A stretch of DNA of 64,000 nt from positions 7,006,001 to 7,070,000 of the forward strand of contig NZ_FMHV01000002.1 of the NCBI RefSeq assembly GCF_900091465.1. Reading direction: 5' to 3'. The stretch comes from Micromonospora rhizosphaerae. Its GTDB lineage: Bacteria > Actinomycetota > Actinomycetes > Mycobacteriales > Micromonosporaceae. The notes below the pieces were generated by a model. The model had not been told where the DNA came from. It was given only the letters and a program-made list of their open reading frames with translations, and made no database searches. Below, piece by piece: positions 17,582 to 25,017 of the stretch (the first letter of the stretch is position 1; each line of letters starts with the position of its first letter). The position numbers and the translations under genes are program-made.

Positions 17582-18112
17582 TCAGTCGGAGAGGGGCAGG
17601 CCGGCGGCGGCCGCCACGCCCTCCAGGTAGCCGCGGGCCCGTTCGGTCTTCGGATACCGCCCGACGAGCCCCCAGAACTGGGCGTTGTGGTAGGGCACGA
17701 TCAGGTGCGCCAGCTCGTGCAGGAGCACGTAGTCGACCACCCAGTCCGGCATGTCCTGGATCCGGTGGGAGATGCGGATGGTCCGGTCGGCCGGGGTGCA
17801 GGAGCCCCAGCGGCCGTTCTGGTTGGTGACCCAGCGGACGCTGGCCGGCACGGCCGCGAGCCGGTGGTCGGGAAGGTAGAGGTTGATCAGGCGGGTGGCG
17901 CGGGCGAGCAGCTCCGCGTCGGACCGGGCGAGCCGGTCCTCCCGGGCGGCGAGCCGGGCCAGCATCCGGTCGACCCACTCGCTCTCCTCGGCCCGGGAGA
18001 ACTGGTCGGGGATGAGGACGACGACCCGCTCACCGTCGCGGTACGCGGACACCGTGCGTCGCCGGCGCTGGCTGCGCCGTACCTCGACGACCGGCTTCCG
18101 CGTCCCGGCCAT
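17582..18112 (-). CDS. YgjP-like (DUF45) zinc metallopeptidase
   Basis: 176 residues. The zinc site is HELAHLIVPYHNAQFW: HExxH supplies two His ligands and the catalytic Glu, and the downstream H-N-x-x-F-W is the family signature. Upstream, WVTNQNGRWGSCTPADRTIRIS is the typical W-G-S-C segment. Family members are presumed intracellular metalloproteases of unknown substrate. The start is ATG 18112, 37 nt after a predicted transcription start. Confidence 0.88.
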   Translation of the reverse strand: MAGTRKPVVEVRRSQRRRRTVSAYRDGERVVVLIPDQFSRAEESEWVDRMLARLAAREDRLARSDAELLARATRLINLYLPDHRLAAVPASVRWVTNQNGRWGSCTPADRTIRISHRIQDMPDWVVDYVLLHELAHLIVPYHNAQFWGLVGRYPKTERARGYLEGVAAAAGLPLSD

Positions 18113-18155
18113 CAGTGGTCCGCGCAGCCTCGGATGACTGTCACGAGGGAAAGCT

Positions 18156-18185
18156 ACTGCGTAGTGACCAGGGTTCCCAAGGGTC
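18156..18185 (-). promoter_or_regulatory. Probable promoter of the YgjP-like gene
   Basis: -35 TTGACC (18180-18185), an 18-bp spacer and -10 TACGCA (18156-18161) on the minus strand, ending about 44 nt before the ATG. Confidence 0.45.
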
Positions 18186-18631
18186 AACCCGCTGACACGC
18201 GCCCGGAAAATGGTGGTTGGTCGCGAGGAGTCCCGAAAAAAATCGTTGCCGGGGAGGTTTCCGCGCCCCTTGGTCACCCTGCGTGGCGACCAGGCGGGAC
18301 AATCTGCGTCACCTGCCGCCCCCGCCCACGTTAGGTGATCATCCCGCCGGCCGCCGCCCGGGGGCCGCCTGAAGGGGGATCTGGGCCCATTCACCCGGCG
18401 TGTTCCCGCCAAACTGACTTATCCGACGTAATCCGGCATGCACACTCTCGACGTCGACTTCCTCACAGTGTCGATGCACAGCTGACATGGAACTGCCCTG
18501 ACCTGGGTAGGGTCCGCCAACCAGCGGTCACGAGCGTGGCCGCCGAGAACGACCCGGCGCCGGCGCCCCGCGTGGCCCGCCGCCGGGAATACCGCCGGGC
18601 GTGTCCGGCGGACGAGACGAGGAGGCTCATC
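18186..18631. other. Long non-coding stretch between divergent genes
   Basis: No supported reading frame. It holds a run of seven A (around 18236-18242), a GC-rich segment near 18350-18375, and weak promoter-like words before the DUF5679 gene (CTGACA at 18482-18487 and TAGGGT at 18508-18513, spaced 20 bp, longer than normal). I see no defined riboswitch or small RNA. Confidence 0.5.
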
Positions 18632-18799
18632 GTGGCCGACCAGGCCCAGACCTACAACGGTTACTGCGTCAAGTGCAAGGAGAAGCGGGACTTCGAGGGC
18701 CGCATCGAGGTCTCGAAGACCGGCATGAACATGGCCAAGGGCAAGTGCCCGGTCTGCGGGACAACAGTGAACCGGATTCTCGGCAAGGCGAAAGTCTGA
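18632..18799 (+). CDS. DUF5679 small zinc-ribbon protein
   Basis: 55 residues with two CxxC knuckles: YCVKCKEKRDF at 11-19 and GKCPVCGTT near 39-44. These are well placed to bind one zinc ion, with the conserved core KTGMNMAKGKCPVCG. It matches the actinobacterial DUF5679 family of unknown function. AGGAGG at 18620-18625 lies 6-7 nt before the GTG. It sits directly upstream of the ThiF-like gene, with a strong hairpin between them. Confidence 0.85.
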   Translation: MADQAQTYNGYCVKCKEKRDFEGRIEVSKTGMNMAKGKCPVCGTTVNRILGKAKV

Positions 18800-18812
18800 C
18801 CCGTACGGATCC

Positions 18813-18846
18813 GGGGAGGGGTGGCCCGCCGTGGCCATCCCTCCCC
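18813..18846 (+). terminator. Hairpin after the DUF5679 gene
   Basis: A 14-bp stem (18813-18826 with 18833-18846, one G-T wobble) and a 6-nt loop, 14 nt past the stop codon. Confidence 0.65.
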
Positions 18847-18905
18847 CGATTCGTTTCCGGAGGCGGGACCGCGCTGTCGGGTCGATGACAGACCTACCGG
18901 CCGGT

Positions 18906-18967
18906 TGTGGATATGTCGCCTTTTCCTGTGGACAACCCCGGGCAGAGCCGGGCGCACCTGTGGACAA
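18906..18967 (+). promoter_or_regulatory. Cluster of three DnaA boxes
   Basis: Two perfect copies of TGTGGACAA (18927-18935, 18959-18967), the reverse complement of the actinomycete DnaA box TTGTCCACA, and a one-mismatch copy TGTGGATAT (18906-18914). All point the same way; starts are 21 and 32 bp apart, close to two and three helical turns. The cluster ends 39 bp before the ThiF-like ATG, so it may link this operon to DnaA or act as a DnaA reservoir. Confidence 0.6.
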
Positions 18968-19006
18968 CGATCGACGGACAGCACCGATGTGGTCACGATT
19001 CGTGCC

Positions 19007-20134
19007 ATGACCCGTGCCGCACCGCTGACCCGCCCCACCCTGCTCCCCGGGCTGACCCGCCTCTGGCGGGACCGGCACACCCTCCAGCTCGGGGTCGAGC
19101 CGGGCCGGGCGGTCCTGCTGGAGGTGGCCAACCCCCGGGCCGCCCGGCTGCTCGACCTGCTGGACGGCACCCGCAGCGAGCGCAGCGTCCTCGCCTACGC
19201 CTCGACCGCGGACGTGGCGCCCGACGAGGCTCGCGTCCTGCTGGACACGCTGCACGCCGCCGGGCTGGTGGTACCCGCGCACACGCTGCTCCCCCGCGAC
19301 CTCGCCGGGCCGGTCCGGGCCCGGCTCACGGGGGAGGCCGGCGCGCTCGCGCTGGCCGCGCCCGGGCTGCCCGGCACGCCCGCCCAGGTGCTGCGCCGAC
19401 GCCGGACCGCCCGGGTGCTGGTCACCGGCGCCGGCCGGCTGGGCGGGCCGCTCGTCGTCGCGCTGGCGCAGGCCGGCGTCGGGCACCTGGACCCGGATCT
19501 GACCGGCCCGGTCCGCCCCGGTGACCTGGTAGGCACCGGCCTGGCCGCCGCGGAGGTCGGCCGGCCGCTCGCCGCCGCAGTCCGTGACCTGATCGGGCGG
19601 TCCGCGCCGGGGACGGAGACCCGGCCGCTGCGCCGCGGTCGCGTCGACCTGGCCGTCCAACTCGGCACGGACCGGCCGGCCGGCCTGCTCGCCGCCCGGC
19701 ACGCCCAGCGGCGCCAGCCGCACCTGCTGGTCGGCCTGCGCGGCGGTGTACCGGTGGTCGGCCCACTTGTCCGACCGCCGGTCGGACCCTGCCTGAACTG
19801 CCTCGACCTGCACCGGGTCGACCGCGACCCGGACTGGCCGGCGCTCGCCGCGCAGCTCGCGGCGGACGAGGCGGACCAGGCCTGTGCCACCACCACGCTG
19901 CTCGCGGCGGTGGCGTACGCGGCCGCGGAGGTGCTGGCCCACCTGGACGGGGGCACCCCGGAGACCCTCGGCTGCGCGGTCGAGGTCGGCGGGGCGGGCC
20001 GTTTCCGGCGCCGGGTCTGGCCGCCGCACCCGTCCTGCGGGTGCTCCGGAAATCGCCCGTTGCAGGCCGAGCCCACCCGCTCCCGGCTTCGGAGCAACAG
20101 CGGACCCCTCGAGTCGGTAACAATGACCGGGTGA
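19007..20134 (+). CDS. ThiF/E1-like protein with peptide-leader-binding-like N-terminus
   Basis: 375 residues. The N-terminal part (about 10-90) looks like the PqqD/RRE-type winged helix of TOMM leader-binding proteins (FRDRH-type start, then LLDLLDGTRSERSVL and DEARVLLDTLHAAGLVV). The second part has an E1-like Rossmann motif VLVTGAGRLGGPLVVALAQAGVGHLD, but the ATP-contact Arg and the catalytic Cys region are not evident. CLNC (around 263) and the C-terminal SCGC are likely zinc ligands. No YcaO or precursor peptide gene is near. The orthologue by position is Rv3196. The stop overlaps the ABC1 kinase start as GTGA. Confidence 0.75.
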   Translation: MTRAAPLTRPTLLPGLTRLWRDRHTLQLGVEPGRAVLLEVANPRAARLLDLLDGTRSERSVLAYASTADVAPDEARVLLDTLHAAGLVVPAHTLLPRDLAGPVRARLTGEAGALALAAPGLPGTPAQVLRRRRTARVLVTGAGRLGGPLVVALAQAGVGHLDPDLTGPVRPGDLVGTGLAAAEVGRPLAAAVRDLIGRSAPGTETRPLRRGRVDLAVQLGTDRPAGLLAARHAQRRQPHLLVGLRGGVPVVGPLVRPPVGPCLNCLDLHRVDRDPDWPALAAQLAADEADQACATTTLLAAVAYAAAEVLAHLDGGTPETLGCAVEVGGAGRFRRRVWPPHPSCGCSGNRPLQAEPTRSRLRSNSGPLESVTMTG

Positions 20135-21477
20135 CCGACATCCCACGCCGGGCCGTGTCCCGGACCGCCAAGCTCGCCGCTCTGCCGCTCGGCTTCGCCG
20201 GTCGGACCGTCCTCGGGATGGGCAAGCGCGTCACCGGCCTCGCGTCCGACGTCATCTCGGCCGAGATCCAGCAGCGCACCGCGGAGCAGCTGTTCAGCGT
20301 CCTGGGGCAGCTCAAGGGCGGGGCGATGAAGTTCGGTCAGGCCTTGTCGGTCTTCGAGGCGGCCCTGCCGGAGGAGATCGCCGCCCCCTACCGCCAAGCG
20401 CTCACCAAGCTCCAGGAGGCCGCCCCGCCGCTGCCCGCGGCGACCGTGCACAAGGTGCTCGCCGAGCAGCTCGGCCCGGACTGGCGGGACCGCTTCGTCG
20501 AATTCAACGACACCCCGGCCGCCGCGGCCAGCATCGGGCAGGTCCACCGCGCGGTCTGGCGGGACCCGGGGTACGGCCCGGCCGGCGCCCCGAAGCACCG
20601 GGACGTGGCCGTGAAGATCCAGTACCCGGGCGCCGGGGACGCCCTGCTCGCCGATCTCAAGCAGCTCTCCCGGCTGGGCGGGATGTTCCGCGCGATCCAG
20701 CCCGGGCTGGACGTGAAGCCGCTGCTGGCGGAGCTCCGGCAGCGGATCAGCGAGGAGCTCGACTACGAGCTGGAGGCCGAGTCGCAGCGGGCCTTCGCGG
20801 CGGCGTACGCGGACGATCCGGAGATCTTCATCCCGGCGGTGCTCTCCGCCTCGCCCCGCGTCCTGGTCACCGAGTGGATCGGGGGAACGCCGCTGGCCGA
20901 GATCATCCGCGAGGGCACCGAGGAGCAGCGGGACGAGGCGGGCCGGCTGATGGCCGTCCTGCACCTCTCGGCTCCGATGCGGGCCGGACTGCTGCACGCC
21001 GACCCGCACCCCGGCAACTTCCGGCTGCTCCCGGACGGCCGGCTCGGCGTGATCGACTTCGGGGCCGTCGCCCGGATGCCGGAGGGCACGCCCGAGCCGA
21101 TCGGCCGCATCGCCGCGCTCGCCCTGCGCGGCGACGCGGACGAGGTGGTGGCGGGTCTGCGGGAGGAGGGCTTCATCAATTCCACCGAGCCGATCGACGC
21201 CGAGGCGGTGCTCGACTTCCTCCGTCCGATGCTGGAGCCGATCGCCGCCGAGGAGTTCCGGTTCACCCGGGCCTGGCTGCGGTCCGAGGCGGCCCGGCTG
21301 GCCAACCCCCGCTCGCCGGCGCACCAGCTCGGCCGTCAGCTCAACCTGCCCCCGTCGTACCTGCTCATCCACCGGGTGACGCTGGGCTCGATCGGGGTGC
21401 TCTGCCAGCTTGAGGCGAAGGCGCCGTACCGGGCGATCCTGGAGCGGTGGCTGCCCGGCTTCGCCCCGGTCGCCTGA
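20131..21477 (+). CDS. ABC1/AarF (UbiB-like) atypical kinase
   Basis: 448 residues. All family landmarks are present: LKGGAMKFGQALS (KxGQ), the Ala-rich loop PAAAASIGQVH that replaces the glycine-rich loop, VAVKIQYP, EELDYELEA, HADPHPGNF (catalytic Asp) and VIDFGAV. ABC1 proteins act as ATPases/kinases in lipid-quinone metabolism; this branch matches M. tuberculosis Rv3197, which lies beside whiB7. The GTG start lies within the GTGA overlap, so it is coupled to the ThiF-like protein. Confidence 0.92.
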   Translation: MTDIPRRAVSRTAKLAALPLGFAGRTVLGMGKRVTGLASDVISAEIQQRTAEQLFSVLGQLKGGAMKFGQALSVFEAALPEEIAAPYRQALTKLQEAAPPLPAATVHKVLAEQLGPDWRDRFVEFNDTPAAAASIGQVHRAVWRDPGYGPAGAPKHRDVAVKIQYPGAGDALLADLKQLSRLGGMFRAIQPGLDVKPLLAELRQRISEELDYELEAESQRAFAAAYADDPEIFIPAVLSASPRVLVTEWIGGTPLAEIIREGTEEQRDEAGRLMAVLHLSAPMRAGLLHADPHPGNFRLLPDGRLGVIDFGAVARMPEGTPEPIGRIAALALRGDADEVVAGLREEGFINSTEPIDAEAVLDFLRPMLEPIAAEEFRFTRAWLRSEAARLANPRSPAHQLGRQLNLPPSYLLIHRVTLGSIGVLCQLEAKAPYRAILERWLPGFAPVA

Positions 21478-21494
21478 CCGACCCGAAAGACGCC

Positions 21495-21530
21495 GCGGGG
21501 GCGGTGGCCGGAACCGGCCACCGCCCCCGC
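21495..21530. terminator. Bidirectional hairpin between the ABC1 kinase and the whiB7 unit
   Basis: Two perfect 17-bp arms (21495-21511 and 21514-21530) separated by AA, rich in GC. It lies 17 nt past the kinase stop and 14 nt past the 78-aa gene's stop on the other strand. Confidence 0.75.
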
Positions 21531-21544
21531 CTATCAGTAGGGAT

Positions 21545-21781
21545 CTAGAGAGCGCCCAGGTCGCGGGCCGACCGGCTGCGGCTCAGCATGGCGACGGTAC
21601 GGGCGGATCGGGTTGCCTCAGTGCTCGTGGTGGTACGACCGGCCTGAGGCCGGCGCATTCGGGCCCGGGACAACGCTTCGTGAAGTAGTTGCATCTCGGC
21701 AGCTCCATTGGGGACGTACAGCATCTCGTTCATCTCTCTGACAACCGGCTCGCGGCCGGCCTGGGTACGGATCGGGTGCAT
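21545..21781 (-). CDS. Small protein downstream of whiB7, unknown function
   Basis: 78 residues from ATG 21781, two bases after the whiB7 stop. An internal ATG at 21733 (MNEMLYVPNGAAEMQLLHEALSRARMR) may be the true start, because this is the part that looks constrained. It has no Cys, a helical EMQLLHEALSRARMRR segment, and a Ser/Thr/Arg-rich tail. It would be co-transcribed with whiB7 and so drug-inducible. I do not recognise a family. Confidence 0.55.
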   Translation of the reverse strand: MHPIRTQAGREPVVREMNEMLYVPNGAAEMQLLHEALSRARMRRPQAGRTTTSTEATRSARTVAMLSRSRSARDLGAL

Positions 21782-21783
21782 CG

Positions 21784-22149
21784 TCAGGCCACCAGCCGGA
21801 CCGCGTTCCGCGACTTGGACAGCCCGCTGGCCGCCAGCCGCGCCTCGGCCTCGACCCGGAGCGCGGCGTCACGGGCGACGTCCTCCTTGCGCGGACGGCC
21901 ACGGGGCCGCTTGCGCGGGACGACCGCGCCACGCTCGAAGATCTCGCCACCCCAGACGCCCCAGGGCTCGGCCCGCTCCACCGCACCGGCGAGGCACTCG
22001 ACGCGCAGCGGGCAGTCCCCGCAGAGCGACTTGGCCAGCTCGAGCTCGGTGGGCGAGTCGGAGAACCACAGGTCGGGGTCGAACTTCCGGCAGGGCAGGT
22101 TCGCCTCCACCTCGACGCTCACGTCGAGCGGGGCCAACGCCAGACTCAT
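21784..22149 (-). CDS. whiB7: WhiB7 (WblC) family transcriptional activator
   Basis: 121 residues. Cys20, Cys43, Cys46 and Cys52 bind the 4Fe-4S cluster; EPWGVWGGE (61-69) contacts sigma A; and the AT-hook RGRPRK (83-88) is the WhiB7-specific DNA-binding element. WhiB7 activates intrinsic resistance genes when ribosomes stall. The gene lies between uvrD2 and the ABC1 kinase as in mycobacteria, and its 470-nt leader carries an attenuator. The start is ATG 22149 with GAGAGGTGA upstream. Confidence 0.95.
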   Translation of the reverse strand: MSLALAPLDVSVEVEANLPCRKFDPDLWFSDSPTELELAKSLCGDCPLRVECLAGAVERAEPWGVWGGEIFERGAVVPRKRPRGRPRKEDVARDAALRVEAEARLAASGLSKSRNAVRLVA

Positions 22150-22212
22150 CGCCCGGTCACCTCTCTCTCACTTCGATCTCGTGGATCGCATTTCCGACGT
22201 ACTTTGGCGGGC

Positions 22213-22258
22213 AAAAAAACTGAGGCCGCGGATCCCGGTGTGCGGGTTCCGCGGCCTC
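22213..22258 (-). terminator. Intrinsic terminator (attenuator) in the whiB7 leader
   Basis: Read on the minus strand: a perfect 11-bp stem (22258-22248 with 22232-22222), a T-T mismatch, a further 4 bp and a 5-nt loop, followed two bases later by seven T. It lies 64 nt before the whiB7 ATG and 24 nt after the upstream-ORF stop, so it can block whiB7 under normal growth. Confidence 0.85.
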
Positions 22259-22304
22259 GAGGTGAGCCGGTGGTCTGTTGGATCAGACCGGTCTACCTCG
22301 AGGT
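22255..22304 (-). promoter_or_regulatory. Candidate antiterminator hairpin in the whiB7 leader
   Basis: The segment 22303-22295 pairs perfectly over 9 bp with 22263-22255, with an inner 6-bp stem (22289-22284 with 22277-22272). Its 3' arm takes four bases of the terminator stem. The stop codon of the upstream ORF (22283-22285) lies inside it, so a ribosome finishing that ORF would prevent it forming. Confidence 0.55.
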
Positions 22305-22540
22305 GGAACGCCGCGGACATCCATGCGCTTCTTGGCGACACCGATGCCCATGCCCGTGAAGCCACTGGTCCCCTCGACTCCCGCAATCGGCGCGACAGTC
22401 AGGTTCAGCTCGGCCTGAACCTGGACCTGGTGCACCTGCGGGACCGACGGTCGCGTGGCGGCAAGGGCCACCCGGACAGCCGACAGCGGAGCGCAGGCAG
22501 CTGGCATCGCCGCCGGACGCTCATAGGTGAAGATCTCCAC
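22283..22540 (-). CDS. Upstream ORF in the whiB7 leader, 85 codons
   Basis: Starts at GTG 22540 (reads V-E-I-F-T-Y-E-R-P) with GGGAGGTGG 6-8 nt upstream; a GTG at 22558 would add six codons. The product has one Cys, no membrane segment and no recognised domain. Its position between the promoter and the attenuator, and its stop within the antiterminator, suggest that the act of translating it matters. Whether the peptide itself does anything is unknown. Confidence 0.6.
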   Translation of the reverse strand: MEIFTYERPAAMPAACAPLSAVRVALAATRPSVPQVHQVQVQAELNLTVAPIAGVEGTSGFTGMGIGVAKKRMDVRGVPPRGRPV

Positions 22541-22628
22541 GGGTGCCACCTCCCTCACGTTCCTCGTGCCGACTCGGTCTCAACCCCCGTGAGCAGGCGA
22601 AATTGCGCCGCTCGCGAGGTGTGCCCTG

Positions 22629-22667
22629 AGGCTATGCCTCGCCCGGGGGCGAGGGCAAACGAATTTA
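22629..22667 (-). promoter_or_regulatory. WhiB7-type promoter of whiB7
   Basis: -35 TTGCCC (22653-22658), 18-bp spacer, -10 TAGCCT (22629-22634). The AT-rich stretch TAAATT lies three bases before the -35, the arrangement known for WhiB7-activated promoters, where the AT-hook binds. The AT-rich part includes the uvrD2 stop codon. Confidence 0.6.
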
Positions 22668-24926
22668 CGGCTCGATTTCGAAAGTTTTCTCCGGGCAGAC
22701 GGCGTCCACCGCCGCGCCCCCCACCAGGGCCAACACGGTATCGCCGTAAAGACCCAGTTTGCGGGGGCCGATCCCAGCGATCGCGATCAGCTCCTCGGGG
22801 CGCCCAGGCTTCCGCTCGGCCAGCGCGGTCAGCGTGGCGTCGGTGAAGATCACGTAGGCCGGGACCTTCTGGGCACCGGCCACCCGCTGCCGCCACTCGC
22901 GCAGCCGCTCGTAGAGCTCCAGGTCGATGTCGGACGGGCAGGTCGGGCAGCGGCCCAGCTTGCGGTCCGCCCCGGCGAGCAGGGTCGCGCCACAGATCCG
23001 GCAGGAGACCACCTGGGTTCGCCGGCGCTCGGTCCGCCGCGCCGCGCCGGCCCGCTCGGTGCCGCCCGAGCGATCGAGCTGGGGCAGGAACCGCGACGGC
23101 CGCCGGGCCCGTCCTCCGGGCGAGCGGGCCGCCGCGTACGACAACCAGAGCCATTCCCGGGCCCGGGTGACGCCGACGTAGAGCAGCCGCCGCTCCTCCT
23201 CGACCTGCTCGGGGGTCTTCGCGTACGAGGTGGGGAGGGTGCCCTCGGCGAGGCCGACCAGGAAGACCGCGTCCCACTCCAGGCCCTTCGCGGAGTGCAG
23301 CGAGGCGAGCGTCACCCCGTCCACCGTGGGCACGTGCTGCTGGACGGCCCGCCGGGCCAGCTCGTCGTTGAAGTCGGTGAGCGTCACCAGCCGCTCCACC
23401 GCGGCCGCCGAGCCGATCGGCAGCGGCAGGGCCGGTCCTTCGCTCGCGACTGCCGGGCTCGCAAGCTCACTCCTCGCGCTCGCCGGTGGCGTCGCCGCGT
23501 ACTCCTCGGCGAGCTGGACCAGGGCGGCGAGCGCCTCCCACCGCTCCCGGGCGGCACCGCCGGCCGGGGCGGCGTCCGGCGCCCAGCCGACGGCGGAGAG
23601 CGCCTCGACCACGGCGGCCCGCAACGGGGTCTCCCCCTGCGACAACTCCAGCTCGGCGCGTCTGGCGCCGCGCCCCGACCTGGAGCCGTCGATCGAGCGG
23701 GTGGCGGCGCGCAGCGCCACCATCGCCTGGCGCACCTCGGGCCGCTCGAAGAAGCGCTCCGCGCCCTGCACCAGGTACGGCACCTCGGCCTCGGTGAGCG
23801 CCTTCTCGTACGCCTCGGACTGGGCGTTGGTGCGGAACAGCACGGCGATCTCCCGGGCCGGGGTGCCGCCGTCGACCAGCGCCCGGCAGCGGGCGGCGAC
23901 CGCCGACGCCTCGGCCGGCTCGTCGGTGAAGATCCGCAGCTCCGGCTCGGGACCGGGCGGACGCTGCCCGACCAGTTCCAGCCGGAGCCGGGCCTCGGCG
24001 CCCCGGGCCTGCGAGATCACCGCGTTGGCCAGCCCGACCACCTGGGGGGTGGAGCGGTAGTCGCGGACCAGCCGGACCACCGTCGCGCCCCGATGCCGGC
24101 GCGGGAAGTCGACCAGGTAAGACGAGGTGGCCCCGGTGAACGAGTAGATCGTCTGGCTGGCGTCGCCGACCACGGTGAGGTCGTCCCGCCCGCCCAGCCA
24201 CGCCTCCAGCAGCCGCTGCTGGAGCGGGTTGACGTCCTGGTACTCGTCGACGACGAAGTGCCGGTACTGGCCGCGTACCTGCTCGGCGACGTCGGGATGC
24301 TCCTCGATCCCCCAGACGGCGGCGCGCAGCATGTCCTCGAAGTCGATCACGCCGTTGCCGCGCTTGATCTTCTCGTACGCGGCGAAGACCTCGGCCACCT
24401 TGGCCGGCTCGTGTGGGGTGTCGCGCAGCGCCTTGGCCGCGGCGACCACGTACTCGGCGGGCTCGACCAGGGAGGACTTGGCCCATTCGATCTCGCCGGC
24501 GAGGTCGCGGGCGGCGGCCCGGTCGGCGCGCAGGCCGACCTTGGCGGCGGCGAGGGTGACCAGGCGCACCTTGCTCTCCAGCAGCTCCGGCATGGCCCGC
24601 CCCTCCAGCAGCCGGGGGGCGAAGTAGCGCACCTGGCGCAGCGCCGCCGCGTGGAAGGTACGCGCCTGCACCCCCGGCACCCCGAGCCCGGCGAGCCGGC
24701 TCCGCATCTCGGCGGCGGCCCGGGCGGTGAAGGTGACCGCGAGCACGTGCCGGGCGGAGATGTCGCCGGCGAGCGCGCGGTGAGCGATCCGGGAGGTCAC
24801 CGCGCGGGTCTTGCCGGTGCCGGCGCCGGCCAGGATGCAGACCGGACCGGCCGGGGCGGTCACCGCGGACCGCTGCTCCGGGTCCAGCCCGGCCAGCACG
24901 CGTTCCGCCGCTGAGTGAACCACCAC
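22665..24926 (-). CDS. uvrD2: UvrD2 ATP-dependent DNA helicase with HRDC domain
   Basis: 753 residues, superfamily 1A. Walker A is AGAGTGKTRAV near 33-42 and motif II is FVVDEYQDVNPLQQ; TLASLHSAKGLEWDAVFLVGL (motif V) and VGVTRARE (motif VI) follow. After a zinc-knuckle-like segment (CRICGATL ... CPTCPSD) comes a C-terminal HRDC domain (GRPEELIAIAGIGPRKLGLYG), the layout of mycobacterial UvrD2. The segment around residues 481-496 is encoded by a copy of a dispersed repeat. The start is one of two adjacent GTG codons (24926 or 24923). Confidence 0.95.
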   Translation of the reverse strand: MVVHSAAERVLAGLDPEQRSAVTAPAGPVCILAGAGTGKTRAVTSRIAHRALAGDISARHVLAVTFTARAAAEMRSRLAGLGVPGVQARTFHAAALRQVRYFAPRLLEGRAMPELLESKVRLVTLAAAKVGLRADRAAARDLAGEIEWAKSSLVEPAEYVVAAAKALRDTPHEPAKVAEVFAAYEKIKRGNGVIDFEDMLRAAVWGIEEHPDVAEQVRGQYRHFVVDEYQDVNPLQQRLLEAWLGGRDDLTVVGDASQTIYSFTGATSSYLVDFPRRHRGATVVRLVRDYRSTPQVVGLANAVISQARGAEARLRLELVGQRPPGPEPELRIFTDEPAEASAVAARCRALVDGGTPAREIAVLFRTNAQSEAYEKALTEAEVPYLVQGAERFFERPEVRQAMVALRAATRSIDGSRSGRGARRAELELSQGETPLRAAVVEALSAVGWAPDAAPAGGAARERWEALAALVQLAEEYAATPPASARSELASPAVASEGPALPLPIGSAAAVERLVTLTDFNDELARRAVQQHVPTVDGVTLASLHSAKGLEWDAVFLVGLAEGTLPTSYAKTPEQVEEERRLLYVGVTRAREWLWLSYAAARSPGGRARRPSRFLPQLDRSGGTERAGAARRTERRRTQVVSCRICGATLLAGADRKLGRCPTCPSDIDLELYERLREWRQRVAGAQKVPAYVIFTDATLTALAERKPGRPEELIAIAGIGPRKLGLYGDTVLALVGGAAVDAVCPEKTFEIEP
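23439..23483 (-). repeat. Dispersed repeat, copy inside uvrD2
   Basis: Read on the minus strand it begins GCGAGCGCGAGGAGTGAGC and ends GCAGTCGCGAGCGAAG; it differs from the copy at 46833-46877 at only a few positions. It is translated in frame as a Ser/Ala-rich loop in the helicase. Confidence 0.7.
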
Positions 24927-25017
24927 AGCCAGGAATCATCTCAGCTTGCCCCGACGTTACAGCGGTTAGCCTCGGCTTGATCGGCAAGCCGCCGGGCGGA
25001 GCAGTTGGAGGATCTTC

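Noticed and set aside
18482..18513. Promoter for the DUF5679 gene (CTGACA ... TAGGGT)
   Set aside because: The 20-bp spacer is too long for a confident call.
24946..24972. WhiB7-type promoter for mrx1 (TTGCCC ... TAGCCT)
   Set aside because: The spacer is only 15 bp and there is no AT-rich block next to the -35.
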